Of a stretch of DNA of 5,366 bases, positions 1 to 5,366 are shown piece after piece (within the stretch, counting starts at the first letter, position 1; the number at the start of each line of letters is the position of its first letter). Source of the DNA: Bacteroidales bacterium (lineage in GTDB: Bacteria; Bacteroidota; Bacteroidia; Bacteroidales; VadinHA17); assembly GCA_015486475.1 (NCBI GenBank), contig WFRO01000137.1, positions 1 through 5,366 on the forward strand, in the 5' to 3' direction. The position numbers were made by a program, and so were the translations under genes. The notes beneath the pieces were generated by a model that saw only the letters and a program-made list of their open reading frames with translations, did not search any database and was not told the DNA's origin.

Positions 1-3
1 CCC

Positions 4-132
4 GCCCCCCTGACCCCCTGGTACCTCCGTCCCGGTTTACCGGGACTTCGGTACCCAAGGAAGGGGGAACCCTCACCCACGCTGTCTATTGATTTGTGGG
101 CGGACTTCCCCTTTAGGGGACCGAGGGGGAGC
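4..132. repeat. G/C-rich composite inverted and direct repeat, intergenic
   Basis: Non-coding stretch built from C-runs and G-runs. An imperfect inverted repeat has arms at about 6-35 and 40-70 around a TTTA centre (36-39); the outer parts are CCCCCT-type on the left and GGGGGAAC (63-70) on the right. A second TTTA-centred hairpin has TCCCC (107-111) pairing with GGGGA (116-120). The two halves are also related directly: GGACTTC at 43-49 is followed by GGGGGAAC, and GGACTTC at 102-108 is followed by GGGGGAGC (125-132), an offset of about 60 nt. A short CCCAC/GTGGG pair (76-80 and 96-100) sits between them. This resembles the C-run/G-run intergenic palindromes I associate with Bacteroidota genomes, but family membership is inference from one copy. 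It could be a small non-autonomous element, a degenerate repeat, or an RNA 3' structure. No open frame here looks like a gene. Confidence 0.6.
20..55. repeat. Strong two-part hairpin with TTTA loop
   Basis: GGTACC (20-25) pairs with GGTACC (50-55), and GTCCCGG (29-35) pairs perfectly with CCGGGAC (40-46) around the loop TTTA (36-39). The two stems are separated by a symmetric 3x3 unpaired step (TCC at 26-28 opposite TTC at 47-49). This gives 13 base pairs in 36 nt with high G/C content. No T-run follows on either strand, so it is not a typical intrinsic terminator, although such a structure could stop 3' exonucleases or block transcription from either side. It is the core of the larger repeat at 4-132. 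Confidence 0.7.
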
Positions 133-237
133 GAAGGGTATAAGATGCTTTGGATGCGTCATAATTAAGTTGACATGTAACTCCAAACTTATTGTATGGT
201 CAGGGGGCTGGGATGACCGGTTAATGCGTTATTTTCA

Positions 238-261
238 GATTGATCTGACAGCAGATCAACC
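238..261 (-). terminator. Hairpin overlapping the mnmH stop codon, possible weak terminator
   Basis: On the minus strand the arm TTGATCTG (259-252) pairs perfectly with CAGATCAA (247-240) around a CTGT loop. One G·U pair and one G-C pair extend the stem to 10 bp (261-238). The mnmH stop codon TGA (258-256) lies inside the first arm, so the stem can fold only after a terminating ribosome has left. The sequence after the stem is TCTGAAAATAAC, with no U-run, so intrinsic termination would be weak. It may instead be a 3'-end stabilising structure. The pairing is seen directly; the role is inferred. Confidence 0.35.
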
Positions 262-1290
262 GGCCAGGTGTTCCCTGGCAAATTCCAGGACCTGCCGGGC
301 ATGAACGGCAGGGTCACTGCCTTTGAGATGAAGCGGGAAGATCCTTTCATTTTTTCTGGCAGACATGGTGTGTTGGTAGGATTTGTCATAATAGCCCAGC
401 AGGATCGTGGCGGCTTCGCGCAGATCCCCTTTTTGAACGGCTTCCAGGCATTTTTTGGTATTGAGCCCGCCCAGGCGTTTGGTGATCTTTAAAATGGAAG
501 CATTGAGCTCATCCGGACTGAACAGGCCGTAATCCTTCACAAGACGGTCGAGACGGTAAGGCATATCCAGTGTGACCGAGATCAGCGGAGCGGTTCGCAT
601 CTGGCGGAACAGCTCTTCCGGTATGAACACCCTGCCGACAGAGCGGCTTTCGTCCTCCGTCCAGATCCGCTTTTGCAGGTCCAGCTTTTGCCAGTCGGTA
701 AAAAGGTCGTTCTCGAACTGTTCGGTGGTGGGTTGTTCCGGCTGGCCGAGGGCCCCGAAAGCAGAGCCTTTGTGGTGTGCCCTCCCTTCCGGGTCGAGTA
801 CCTGCTCACCCATGTTCTGCAGTTCGTGGAGGATATCGGTCTTTCCCGAGCCGGTCATGCCTCCGATAACGATAAGGTTGGCAGGACGTGTAAAGGACTC
901 CCGGACGTAACGCCGGAAAGCCTTGTATCCGCCTTCCAGGAGATAGACTTTCATGCCGGCGGTCTCAAAAAGCCAGCCCATGGACCCGCTGCGCATACCG
1001 CCACGCCAGCAATAGAGAAGGATCGTATTTTCCCGGGCCACACTGCGGGCCTGCTCCACATACGACACCATTTTCGGACCGGTGATCCGCAGTCCTTCGT
1101 CAAAAGCTTTCTGCGGGCTCTTTTTTTTATAGATCGTTCCCACAAGGGCCCGCTCATCATCTGAGAAAAGGGGTATGTTCACTGCGCCGGGGAAATGTCC
1201 CTGACGGAACTCGGCAGGGGTGCGTACATCCCCGACGGGATGACGGGTGGATAACTCCAGAAATTTTTCTATGGGAACGGTGAAAGGCAT
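256..1290 (-). CDS. mnmH: tRNA 2-selenouridine synthase MnmH (SelU)
   Basis: A cytoplasmic enzyme that replaces sulfur by selenium at the wobble 2-thiouridine (position 34) of Lys, Glu and Gln tRNAs. It uses selenophosphate, and in studied homologues geranyl diphosphate to form a geranylated intermediate. The 344 residues cover the whole family layout (the E. coli protein is about 364). The N-terminal rhodanese domain (about 1-125) contains DVRTPAEF (21-28), GHFPGAVNIPLF (31-42) and the catalytic loop CWRGGMRS, with Cys94 as the expected active-site residue. The C-terminal part is a P-loop NTPase-like domain with GMTGSGKT (144-151), LDPEGRAHHKGSAFG (165-179), EDESRSVG (212-219) and LGGLNTKKCLEA (273-284). 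The ATG at 1290 places the rhodanese motifs at the usual distance and lies 12 nt after the stop of the sensor-kinase gene, so the two are probably co-transcribed. No selD is visible here; selenophosphate synthase must be encoded elsewhere for the enzyme to make selenouridine. All key residues are present. Confidence 0.96.
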   Translation of the reverse strand: MPFTVPIEKFLELSTRHPVGDVRTPAEFRQGHFPGAVNIPLFSDDERALVGTIYKKKSPQKAFDEGLRITGPKMVSYVEQARSVARENTILLYCWRGGMRSGSMGWLFETAGMKVYLLEGGYKAFRRYVRESFTRPANLIVIGGMTGSGKTDILHELQNMGEQVLDPEGRAHHKGSAFGALGQPEQPTTEQFENDLFTDWQKLDLQKRIWTEDESRSVGRVFIPEELFRQMRTAPLISVTLDMPYRLDRLVKDYGLFSPDELNASILKITKRLGGLNTKKCLEAVQKGDLREAATILLGYYDKSYQHTMSARKNERIFPLHLKGSDPAVHARQVLEFAREHLAG

Positions 1291-1302
1291 GTGCCGATCA
1301 AA

Positions 1303-4176
1303 TTATTTTCTTCCTGCAAGCCATTTGATCAGCAATTTTTTGATGTCTTCCGGCCGGACAGGCTTGGTGATATAATTGTTCATGCCCGAATCGTGTGAAC
1401 GTTGCTCGGCATCGTCGGTGACGTCGGCAGTGACGGCTACGATGGGTGTGGTCACCCCTTTGTCCCGGAGCTTGCGGGTAGCCTCCCAGCCATCCATGTT
1501 GGGCATCATCACGTCCATAAGGATAAGATCATATTTCTGTTTCGTGGCCATCTCTACGGCCTCCAGACCGTCATGGGCCAGATCGATCTCAAACCCCAGG
1601 TTTTTGAAAAAACCCTGCATCATTTTCTGGTTCACCAGATTGTCTTCGGCCACCAGGATCTTTTTCGAGCGGCTTATATCTTCCAGCGAAATGTTGATGT
1701 CCTTTTTCTCCATCTCTATATTCGGAAAGTTATCCTGGAGGATGTTGAACAATTCGGATCCGTGAACGGGATCGATCAGATAGTAATCGGCCCCCATTTT
1801 CCGGGCCCGGGTATAATTGCCTTTTTTGTCGTTGGAGCTGACAATGATGATCAGGTACTTTCCGGTCAGATCGCGTTCATGAAGCTCATACAACAGATCA
1901 AATCCGTCAAAGGAGGGTGAATCCTTGATGATCAGAATGTGATAGCGGGAAGCAGGATGGGCGGCATTGTTCTCAATGAGCTGAACGGTCTTTTCCATGT
2001 AGAAGTTCAGGGTGGTCTCAACGCCAAAATGTTTGAGATATTCCCGGATATGGTTTTCCGATTCATCGTTGTTCTTGATGAGCAATACGCGTATCTGCGA
2101 GTAATCGGAGATACTTTCCGTATCCACCTCCTTTTTGAATCTTTCGTCGGGGAATACAGGTATTTTGACCGTCACCGCTGTGCCGGGACCGATACCTTCC
2201 TGCCGGGCTACTTCATCACTGTGGGAGGCCGGCGAAGCAAAATGGATCTCCCCGTTGAGTATCTCGATAAGCTGGATCACAATGGATATCCCCAGTTCAC
2301 TGCCATCCTTCTCCTCATTTTCCTGTTCGTTTTGGGTGGATATCAGCTGTTTGGAGTTGAAGAGGTCCAGCTCTTCTTCCGTAAGCCCGCGGCCTGTGTC
2401 GGAGATCTCAAATCCCAGAAGGACTTTTCTTGCATCCACGGATTCTGCAAAAACACGGATCTTTACTTCTCCTTTGTCCGTATAAGCGATGGCGTTCTCT
2501 ATCAGACGGGTGAGGATCTGGCGTATCTTGAAAGGAGCTCCGATGTAGTTATCCGGCACATCCTCCTCAAAAACGGCATGGAGGCGCAGGCCTTTTTTCT
2601 GTGCCTGGGGTTTGTGCTTGTTGAAAACCAGTTTCAGTTCCTGTCGCAACCGGAAACCTATCTCTTCGAGCATCATTTCGCCCGCTTCTATTCGCGAAAA
2701 TTCAAGGATATCATCCACAATGGAGACCAGCAGATCGGTGGCATAGCGGATATCTCCCAGGGCTGAGGGCCCGGTTTTTTGGGCGGGGTCGAGAATGTTC
2801 CGTGTTATTTCCATGATCTGGCGCAGGGGCAGACGTATTTCCCGGCTCATGGTGCGCATCATTTCCGCTTTGGCCTTGATGGCGGCTTCCTCCTGACGGC
2901 GTGCTTTGACCAGGGGTGTCACGTCAATGATCGCTTCCAGAAGGGCCTCTTTGCCCTGGAAAATGATGGGGATCTCTTCTTTGAGCAGAACCCATTCGGC
3001 ATCCTCTTTATGCAGGACCAGGAAATCCTGTACATCGAAATCGACCCCCGGCAGGATCGGCATTTTGTTGCGGACCCCCTCGAAGAACCATTTCCCGATG
3101 ACCTTTCCTTCGCGGGGCGGATCATGGGTTATGGAGAAGGTGGAACGTGCCTGGTTGTTCATTAAGAGGATACGGTTTTCTTTGTCCAGCACCATGATCC
3201 CGATCGGAATGTTTTCAAGGATCCTTCGCAGGTTCTTTTCAGACTGTTTGAGCTCGAGCTCTTCCTCTTTTTTGCGGCGCACAAAAGCGATGAAGATTAT
3301 TATGATCAGGATGAGCAGCACAAAAGTGAGGGAGGCCAGGATGATCGCATTCTTGATGATCGTCTTGAGAATAACATCGGTCTGCAGGGAGAAAACGATC
3401 CCGAAATCCCGGCTCAGGAACGTGGTGGGGTAATAGGCCGAGATCACATTGATCTCTTTCCCGGAAAGGAAGACCTTGTGCAGGATGGCTCCCTGAAAGC
3501 CGCCGGAAATATCCTTGGCGATCTTATTGACATCCATGATGCGGAGGCTGTCGGCGTGCAGGTTGCTGAAAAGGATGTGGCCTTTGTCGTCCAGCAGCCA
3601 TTGCCATTGGATCTCGCCCAGGTGGGATTTCTCAAAAACAGAACTGATGAAGCGTATGTGGTCCAGGGCCACTACGATGTTGCCGCTCACCTGGTTGTTC
3701 TGGAAAACCGGCAGATAATATAAATATTTCCCATTCTCAAAACGGATCTGCTCCCGGCTGACCAGCTGTTTTTGTTCGCGGGTGATGAAGATATTGGAAA
3801 TGCGTTTGTTGTTGCCGTCCCTGTAAAAAGTGAAAGCGTGGTTTTGGTTGTCGTACAGGAACATCCCGGTGACGAGGTTCTGGTATTTGGTATAGAAGAT
3901 CTCGATCTTCCGTGTCACATCTTCCCGGGCCACGGGATCAGTAAAAAAGCGATTGATATTTTCCGAAAAAAGGATGAAATTAAGGTCGCTCAAAAAATCC
4001 TGTCCGGTCTTTTCGATCTCGTACCCGGAGATCTGGGTTTGTTTGAGAAGGAAGTTCTTTTGGAAATCTACCTGGAGATAATAGGTGTTCAGGAAATAAT
4101 AAACATTGGATACAATGACAATTACAATGATCAGGGGGACGATTATGTTGATCTTTTTCATAAGTGAATGTGTCAT
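1303..4176 (-). CDS. Hybrid sensor histidine kinase homologue lacking the phosphoacceptor His (probable pseudokinase)
   Basis: A 957-residue inner-membrane protein. TM1 is about 8-29 and TM2 about 275-299, enclosing a ~245-residue extracytoplasmic sensor that looks like a Cache-type fold. A charged linker follows (300-320), then a PAS domain (about 313-422), a HisKA-like helix pair (about 430-500), a HATPase_c domain (about 540-675) and two receiver domains (about 694-820 and 838-957). No HPt or DNA-binding domain follows. The H-box reads MSREIRLPL, with Arg445 (CGG, 2844-2842) where His is expected. The ATPase domain keeps Asn561 and DTGRG (593-597), but has Arg557 for the first N-box Asn and GSELGI (625-630) for the usual GxGLGL. 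Receiver 1 has lost its acidic pair, phospho-Asp and Lys (Asp802 instead). Receiver 2 is canonical: Glu844, Asp845, Asp888, Thr916, Lys938. No cysteine occurs anywhere. The start may be Met1 (4176) or Met6 (4161); MKKINIIVPLI from Met6 looks natural, and Met1 has AGGG a few bases upstream. It probably shares a transcript with mnmH. The stimulus and partner kinase are unknown. Confidence 0.9.
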   Translation of the reverse strand: MTHSLMKKINIIVPLIIVIVIVSNVYYFLNTYYLQVDFQKNFLLKQTQISGYEIEKTGQDFLSDLNFILFSENINRFFTDPVAREDVTRKIEIFYTKYQNLVTGMFLYDNQNHAFTFYRDGNNKRISNIFITREQKQLVSREQIRFENGKYLYYLPVFQNNQVSGNIVVALDHIRFISSVFEKSHLGEIQWQWLLDDKGHILFSNLHADSLRIMDVNKIAKDISGGFQGAILHKVFLSGKEINVISAYYPTTFLSRDFGIVFSLQTDVILKTIIKNAIILASLTFVLLILIIIIFIAFVRRKKEEELELKQSEKNLRRILENIPIGIMVLDKENRILLMNNQARSTFSITHDPPREGKVIGKWFFEGVRNKMPILPGVDFDVQDFLVLHKEDAEWVLLKEEIPIIFQGKEALLEAIIDVTPLVKARRQEEAAIKAKAEMMRTMSREIRLPLRQIMEITRNILDPAQKTGPSALGDIRYATDLLVSIVDDILEFSRIEAGEMMLEEIGFRLRQELKLVFNKHKPQAQKKGLRLHAVFEEDVPDNYIGAPFKIRQILTRLIENAIAYTDKGEVKIRVFAESVDARKVLLGFEISDTGRGLTEEELDLFNSKQLISTQNEQENEEKDGSELGISIVIQLIEILNGEIHFASPASHSDEVARQEGIGPGTAVTVKIPVFPDERFKKEVDTESISDYSQIRVLLIKNNDESENHIREYLKHFGVETTLNFYMEKTVQLIENNAAHPASRYHILIIKDSPSFDGFDLLYELHERDLTGKYLIIIVSSNDKKGNYTRARKMGADYYLIDPVHGSELFNILQDNFPNIEMEKKDINISLEDISRSKKILVAEDNLVNQKMMQGFFKNLGFEIDLAHDGLEAVEMATKQKYDLILMDVMMPNMDGWEATRKLRDKGVTTPIVAVTADVTDDAEQRSHDSGMNNYITKPVRPEDIKKLLIKWLAGRK

Positions 4177-4208
4177 GAGCCCTGAAGAATGATCATATTT
4201 ATGTCTTC

Positions 4209-4226
4209 ACCCGTTCATGAACAGGT
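4209..4226. promoter_or_regulatory. 18-bp palindrome upstream of the sensor-kinase gene, operator-like
   Basis: On the plus strand this reads ACCCGTTCATGAACAGGT. Pairing position by position from the ends, eight of nine pairs are complementary (only 4212/4223 fail), and the core GTTCATGAAC (4213-4222) is perfect. With no room for a loop it suits a dimeric DNA-binding protein better than an RNA terminator. It lies 32 nt before the sensor-kinase start codon in the 99-nt gap after rsgA. A shorter perfect palindrome, ATGATCAT (4189-4196), lies between it and the gene. No convincing TAnnTTTG promoter with a matching TTG was found in the gap; TATCTTAG (4247-4240) is the nearest and lacks a TTG partner. 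The symmetry is directly seen; the operator role is inference. Confidence 0.4.
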
Positions 4227-4275
4227 TTTAATGAAAGGCCTAAGATAAAAAAATCATCAATATGTACGGTCGTGG

Positions 4276-5202
4276 TCATCTGTATTTCTTTTCTTCATCA
4301 TAGAAGAGATCGAGATAGCTGTTGTATCTTGATACTGCGATCTTCCCTTCGGTAACAGCTTCCCGGACAGCGCATCCCGGTTCATGGGTATGGGTGCAGT
4401 TGTAGAACTCACAGTCTTTGGAATATTTGAATATCTCCGGAAAGAAATGATAGATCTCGTTCTTTTCGATCTCTATCAGTCCGAAGCCCCGGATGCCGGG
4501 TGTGTCGATGATATATCCGCCGAAAGACAGCGGGAACATCTCGCTGTAGGTGGTGGTATGCCTGCCTGTTTTGTGGGTTTCGGATACGGTCCCGGTCTTT
4601 AAATGAAGGGAAGGTTCCACGGCATTGATCAATGAGGATTTTCCCACGCCGGAGTTGCCGGACAGAAGGGTCGTCCGGTCTTTGAGATACTGTTGAAAAA
4701 GTTCCAGGTTCTTTTTCTCCGGCACGGAGGTGTGCAATACCTCATAACCAATGTCCCGGTAGATACGGGTCAGCTCTGTCAGTTTCTCCTGCTCTTTTGG
4801 GCCGTACAGATCGGTTTTGTTGAAGACCAGGATGACGGGGATGCGGAAACTCTCGGCAGCCACCAGAAAACGGTCGATGAAGCCGATGAGCGTGCGGGGC
4901 TTCACGAGCGAGCAGATGAGCATGGCCTGGTCGATGTTGGCAGCGATGATCTGGGACTCATGAGAAAGGTTGGAGGCCCGGCGGATGATGTAGTTCTTCC
5001 GCTCCTTCACCCCGGTGATCAGGCCGGTCCCGTCGTCCCCGTATGACTCGAATTCAACAAGATCTCCTACCACGACGGGACTGGAAGTTCTTTTTCCTTC
5101 CAGCCGGAATTTCCCTTTCACGGCACAACGGTAACGCTGTCCGTCAGAACTTTCGACCGTGTACCAGCGTCCGGTGGCTTTTATGATCCGTCCTTCCTGC
5201 AA
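4276..5202 (-). CDS. rsgA: Ribosome small-subunit-dependent GTPase A (RsgA/YjeQ)
   Basis: A circularly permuted GTPase that binds the nearly mature 30S subunit, checks the decoding region and helps late assembly factors leave. The 308 residues match the family. An N-terminal OB-fold (about 1-70) carries VVVGDLVEFE (43-52). The permuted G domain runs G4 NKTD (128-131), then G1/P-loop GNSGVGKSS (182-190), the switch-I region GRHTTT (213-218) and G3 DTPG (233-236). The C-terminal zinc site is Cys264-x4-Cys269-x-His271-x5-Cys277, as in known RsgA proteins. The start is TTG at 5202-5200. An in-frame TAA at 5223-5221 rules out a longer protein, no ATG or GTG lies between, and the TTG puts the GRIIKATGRWY segment where the family begins. 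A strong promoter sits immediately upstream, implying a leader of only about 10 nt. The gene is followed after 99 nt by the sensor-kinase gene. Confidence 0.96.
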   Translation of the reverse strand: MQEGRIIKATGRWYTVESSDGQRYRCAVKGKFRLEGKRTSSPVVVGDLVEFESYGDDGTGLITGVKERKNYIIRRASNLSHESQIIAANIDQAMLICSLVKPRTLIGFIDRFLVAAESFRIPVILVFNKTDLYGPKEQEKLTELTRIYRDIGYEVLHTSVPEKKNLELFQQYLKDRTTLLSGNSGVGKSSLINAVEPSLHLKTGTVSETHKTGRHTTTYSEMFPLSFGGYIIDTPGIRGFGLIEIEKNEIYHFFPEIFKYSKDCEFYNCTHTHEPGCAVREAVTEGKIAVSRYNSYLDLFYDEEKKYR

Positions 5203-5215
5203 AGTGATTTTTTTA

Positions 5216-5247
5216 CAAAGTTATCATTTTGGCCCGACCTTACGCAA
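5216..5247 (-). promoter_or_regulatory. Bacteroidota-type promoter for rsgA
   Basis: Reading the minus strand, TTG (5247-5245) is followed after exactly 21 nt by TAACTTTG (5223-5216). This fits the established Bacteroidota pattern of a TTTG-like -33 element and a TAnnTTTG -7 element with a spacer of about 19-21 nt. The -7 element matches at all six fixed positions. Transcription would begin near 5212-5210, only about 10 nt before the TTG start codon, so the mRNA would be almost leaderless. The bases between are A-rich (TAAAAAAATCACT), as is usual before start codons in this phylum. This promoter probably also drives at least part of the expression of the downstream sensor-kinase and mnmH genes. 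Confidence 0.7.
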
Positions 5248-5261
5248 TACTTTGACCTGAC

Positions 5262-5275
5262 GTTTCCCGGAAAAC
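5262..5275. repeat. 14-bp near-palindrome upstream of the rsgA promoter
   Basis: GTTTCCCGGAAAAC is symmetric in six of seven pairs (5266/5271 fails). It lies 14 bp beyond the -33 element of the rsgA promoter and 20 bp after the stop codon of the preceding gene. On the minus strand it is bracketed by CCTG and CAGG, so it could form a small hairpin at the 3' end of the upstream transcript. There is no following U-run. It could be an upstream regulatory site, a weak terminator or chance. The rest of the 93-nt gap contains only the promoter. Confidence 0.25.
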
Positions 5276-5295
5276 AGGGTTCACCCACGGTAAAA

Positions 5296-5366
5296 CTATT
5301 TCAGGAATTTTTTGATCCACTTCAGCTTTTTGGCGGAGTAGGGAGGATAGCGCAGCGGGATGTCCA
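5296..5366 (-). CDS. C-terminal end of an unidentified protein (partial)
   Basis: The window edge cuts this gene; only the last 22 codons and the TAG stop (5298-5296) are present. The tail is proline- and tyrosine-containing and then strongly basic, ending AKKLKWIKKFLK, which looks like a genuine protein end. Of the three minus-strand frames, this one ends with a proper stop 93 nt before rsgA and has the most protein-like composition. One other frame closes after 14 codons, and the third stays open to 5242, running into the rsgA promoter region. The family is not recognised from so short a piece. The intervening promoter suggests that rsgA can be expressed independently of this gene. Confidence 0.5.
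   Translation of the reverse strand, partial: DIPLRYPPYSAKKLKWIKKFLK

Noticed and set aside
184..191. TAAGTTTG on the minus strand, a match to the Bacteroidota -7 element
   Set aside because: No TTG lies 19-21 nt upstream and no gene follows within the window. It could serve a gene beyond the left edge, but the support is too thin to call.
170..198. TTGACA on the plus strand as a sigma-70 type -35 box
   Set aside because: No good TATAAT follows at 16-18 nt, this consensus is not the one used by Bacteroidota, and it would only transcribe antisense to mnmH.
89..304. 71-codon plus-strand open frame at the left end
   Set aside because: It runs from the G/C-rich repeat into the 3' end of mnmH on the opposite strand. 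There is no promoter of the expected type, no motif, and the composition is not protein-like.
673..1164. 163-codon plus-strand open frame antisense to mnmH
   Set aside because: It overlaps the rhodanese and P-loop coding region of mnmH, whose motifs are unambiguous, and its translation resembles no family.
1939..2766. 275-codon plus-strand open frame antisense to the kinase gene
   Set aside because: It lies wholly inside a well-supported gene on the other strand, has no recognisable motif and no start context. It is a by-product of codon composition.
1303..4176. Calling the kinase gene a pseudogene because of the lost catalytic residues
   Set aside because: The frame is uninterrupted over 957 codons, the last receiver is fully canonical, and the losses are substitutions at active-site positions with the surrounding fold kept. 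This fits a pseudokinase protein better than a decaying gene.
4240..4247. TATCTTAG as a promoter element for the kinase gene
   Set aside because: One mismatch to TAnnTTTG, and no TTG at the required distance; the nearest TTG (4260-4258) is only 10 nt away.

Overview
The window looks like chromosomal DNA from a member of the Bacteroidota. The protein sequences fit that phylum by inspection, and a textbook Bacteroidota promoter (TTG, 21-nt spacer, TAACTTTG) stands in front of rsgA. Start sites lack clear Shine-Dalgarno sequences at the usual distance, as is common there. The assignment is inference; there is no rRNA or marker-gene proof. No transposase, integrase, phage gene, CRISPR array, tRNA or rRNA was seen.

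All genes lie on the minus strand, so transcription runs from right to left. In that order they are: the last 22 codons of an unidentified gene (5366-5296); a promoter; rsgA, a ribosome small-subunit maturation GTPase (5202-4276); a 99-nt gap holding an operator-like palindrome; a 957-residue membrane-bound hybrid sensor histidine kinase homologue (4176-1303); and, only 12 nt after it, mnmH/selU for tRNA 2-selenouridine synthase (1290-256). Downstream of mnmH there is a hairpin across its stop codon, then about 240 bp of non-coding DNA. The outer part of that DNA (about 4-132) is a G/C-rich composite of inverted and direct repeats with TTTA-looped hairpins.

The two enzymes are ordinary translation-related housekeeping proteins with intact motifs. 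The unusual gene is the one between them. Its frame is open and all domains are present, but the phosphoacceptor His of the dimerisation helix is Arg445 (MSREIRLPL), and no His occurs between residues 390 and 520. The ATP-binding domain is partly eroded. The first receiver domain has lost its acidic pocket, phospho-Asp and signalling Lys. Only the C-terminal receiver is canonical. The protein therefore reads as a pseudokinase scaffold: a periplasmic sensor and PAS domain coupled to a receiver that would have to be phosphorylated by another kinase. Its tight linkage to a tRNA selenation/geranylation enzyme, just after a ribosome-assembly GTPase, is the most interesting feature here. A functional link between the genes is inference from gene order only.
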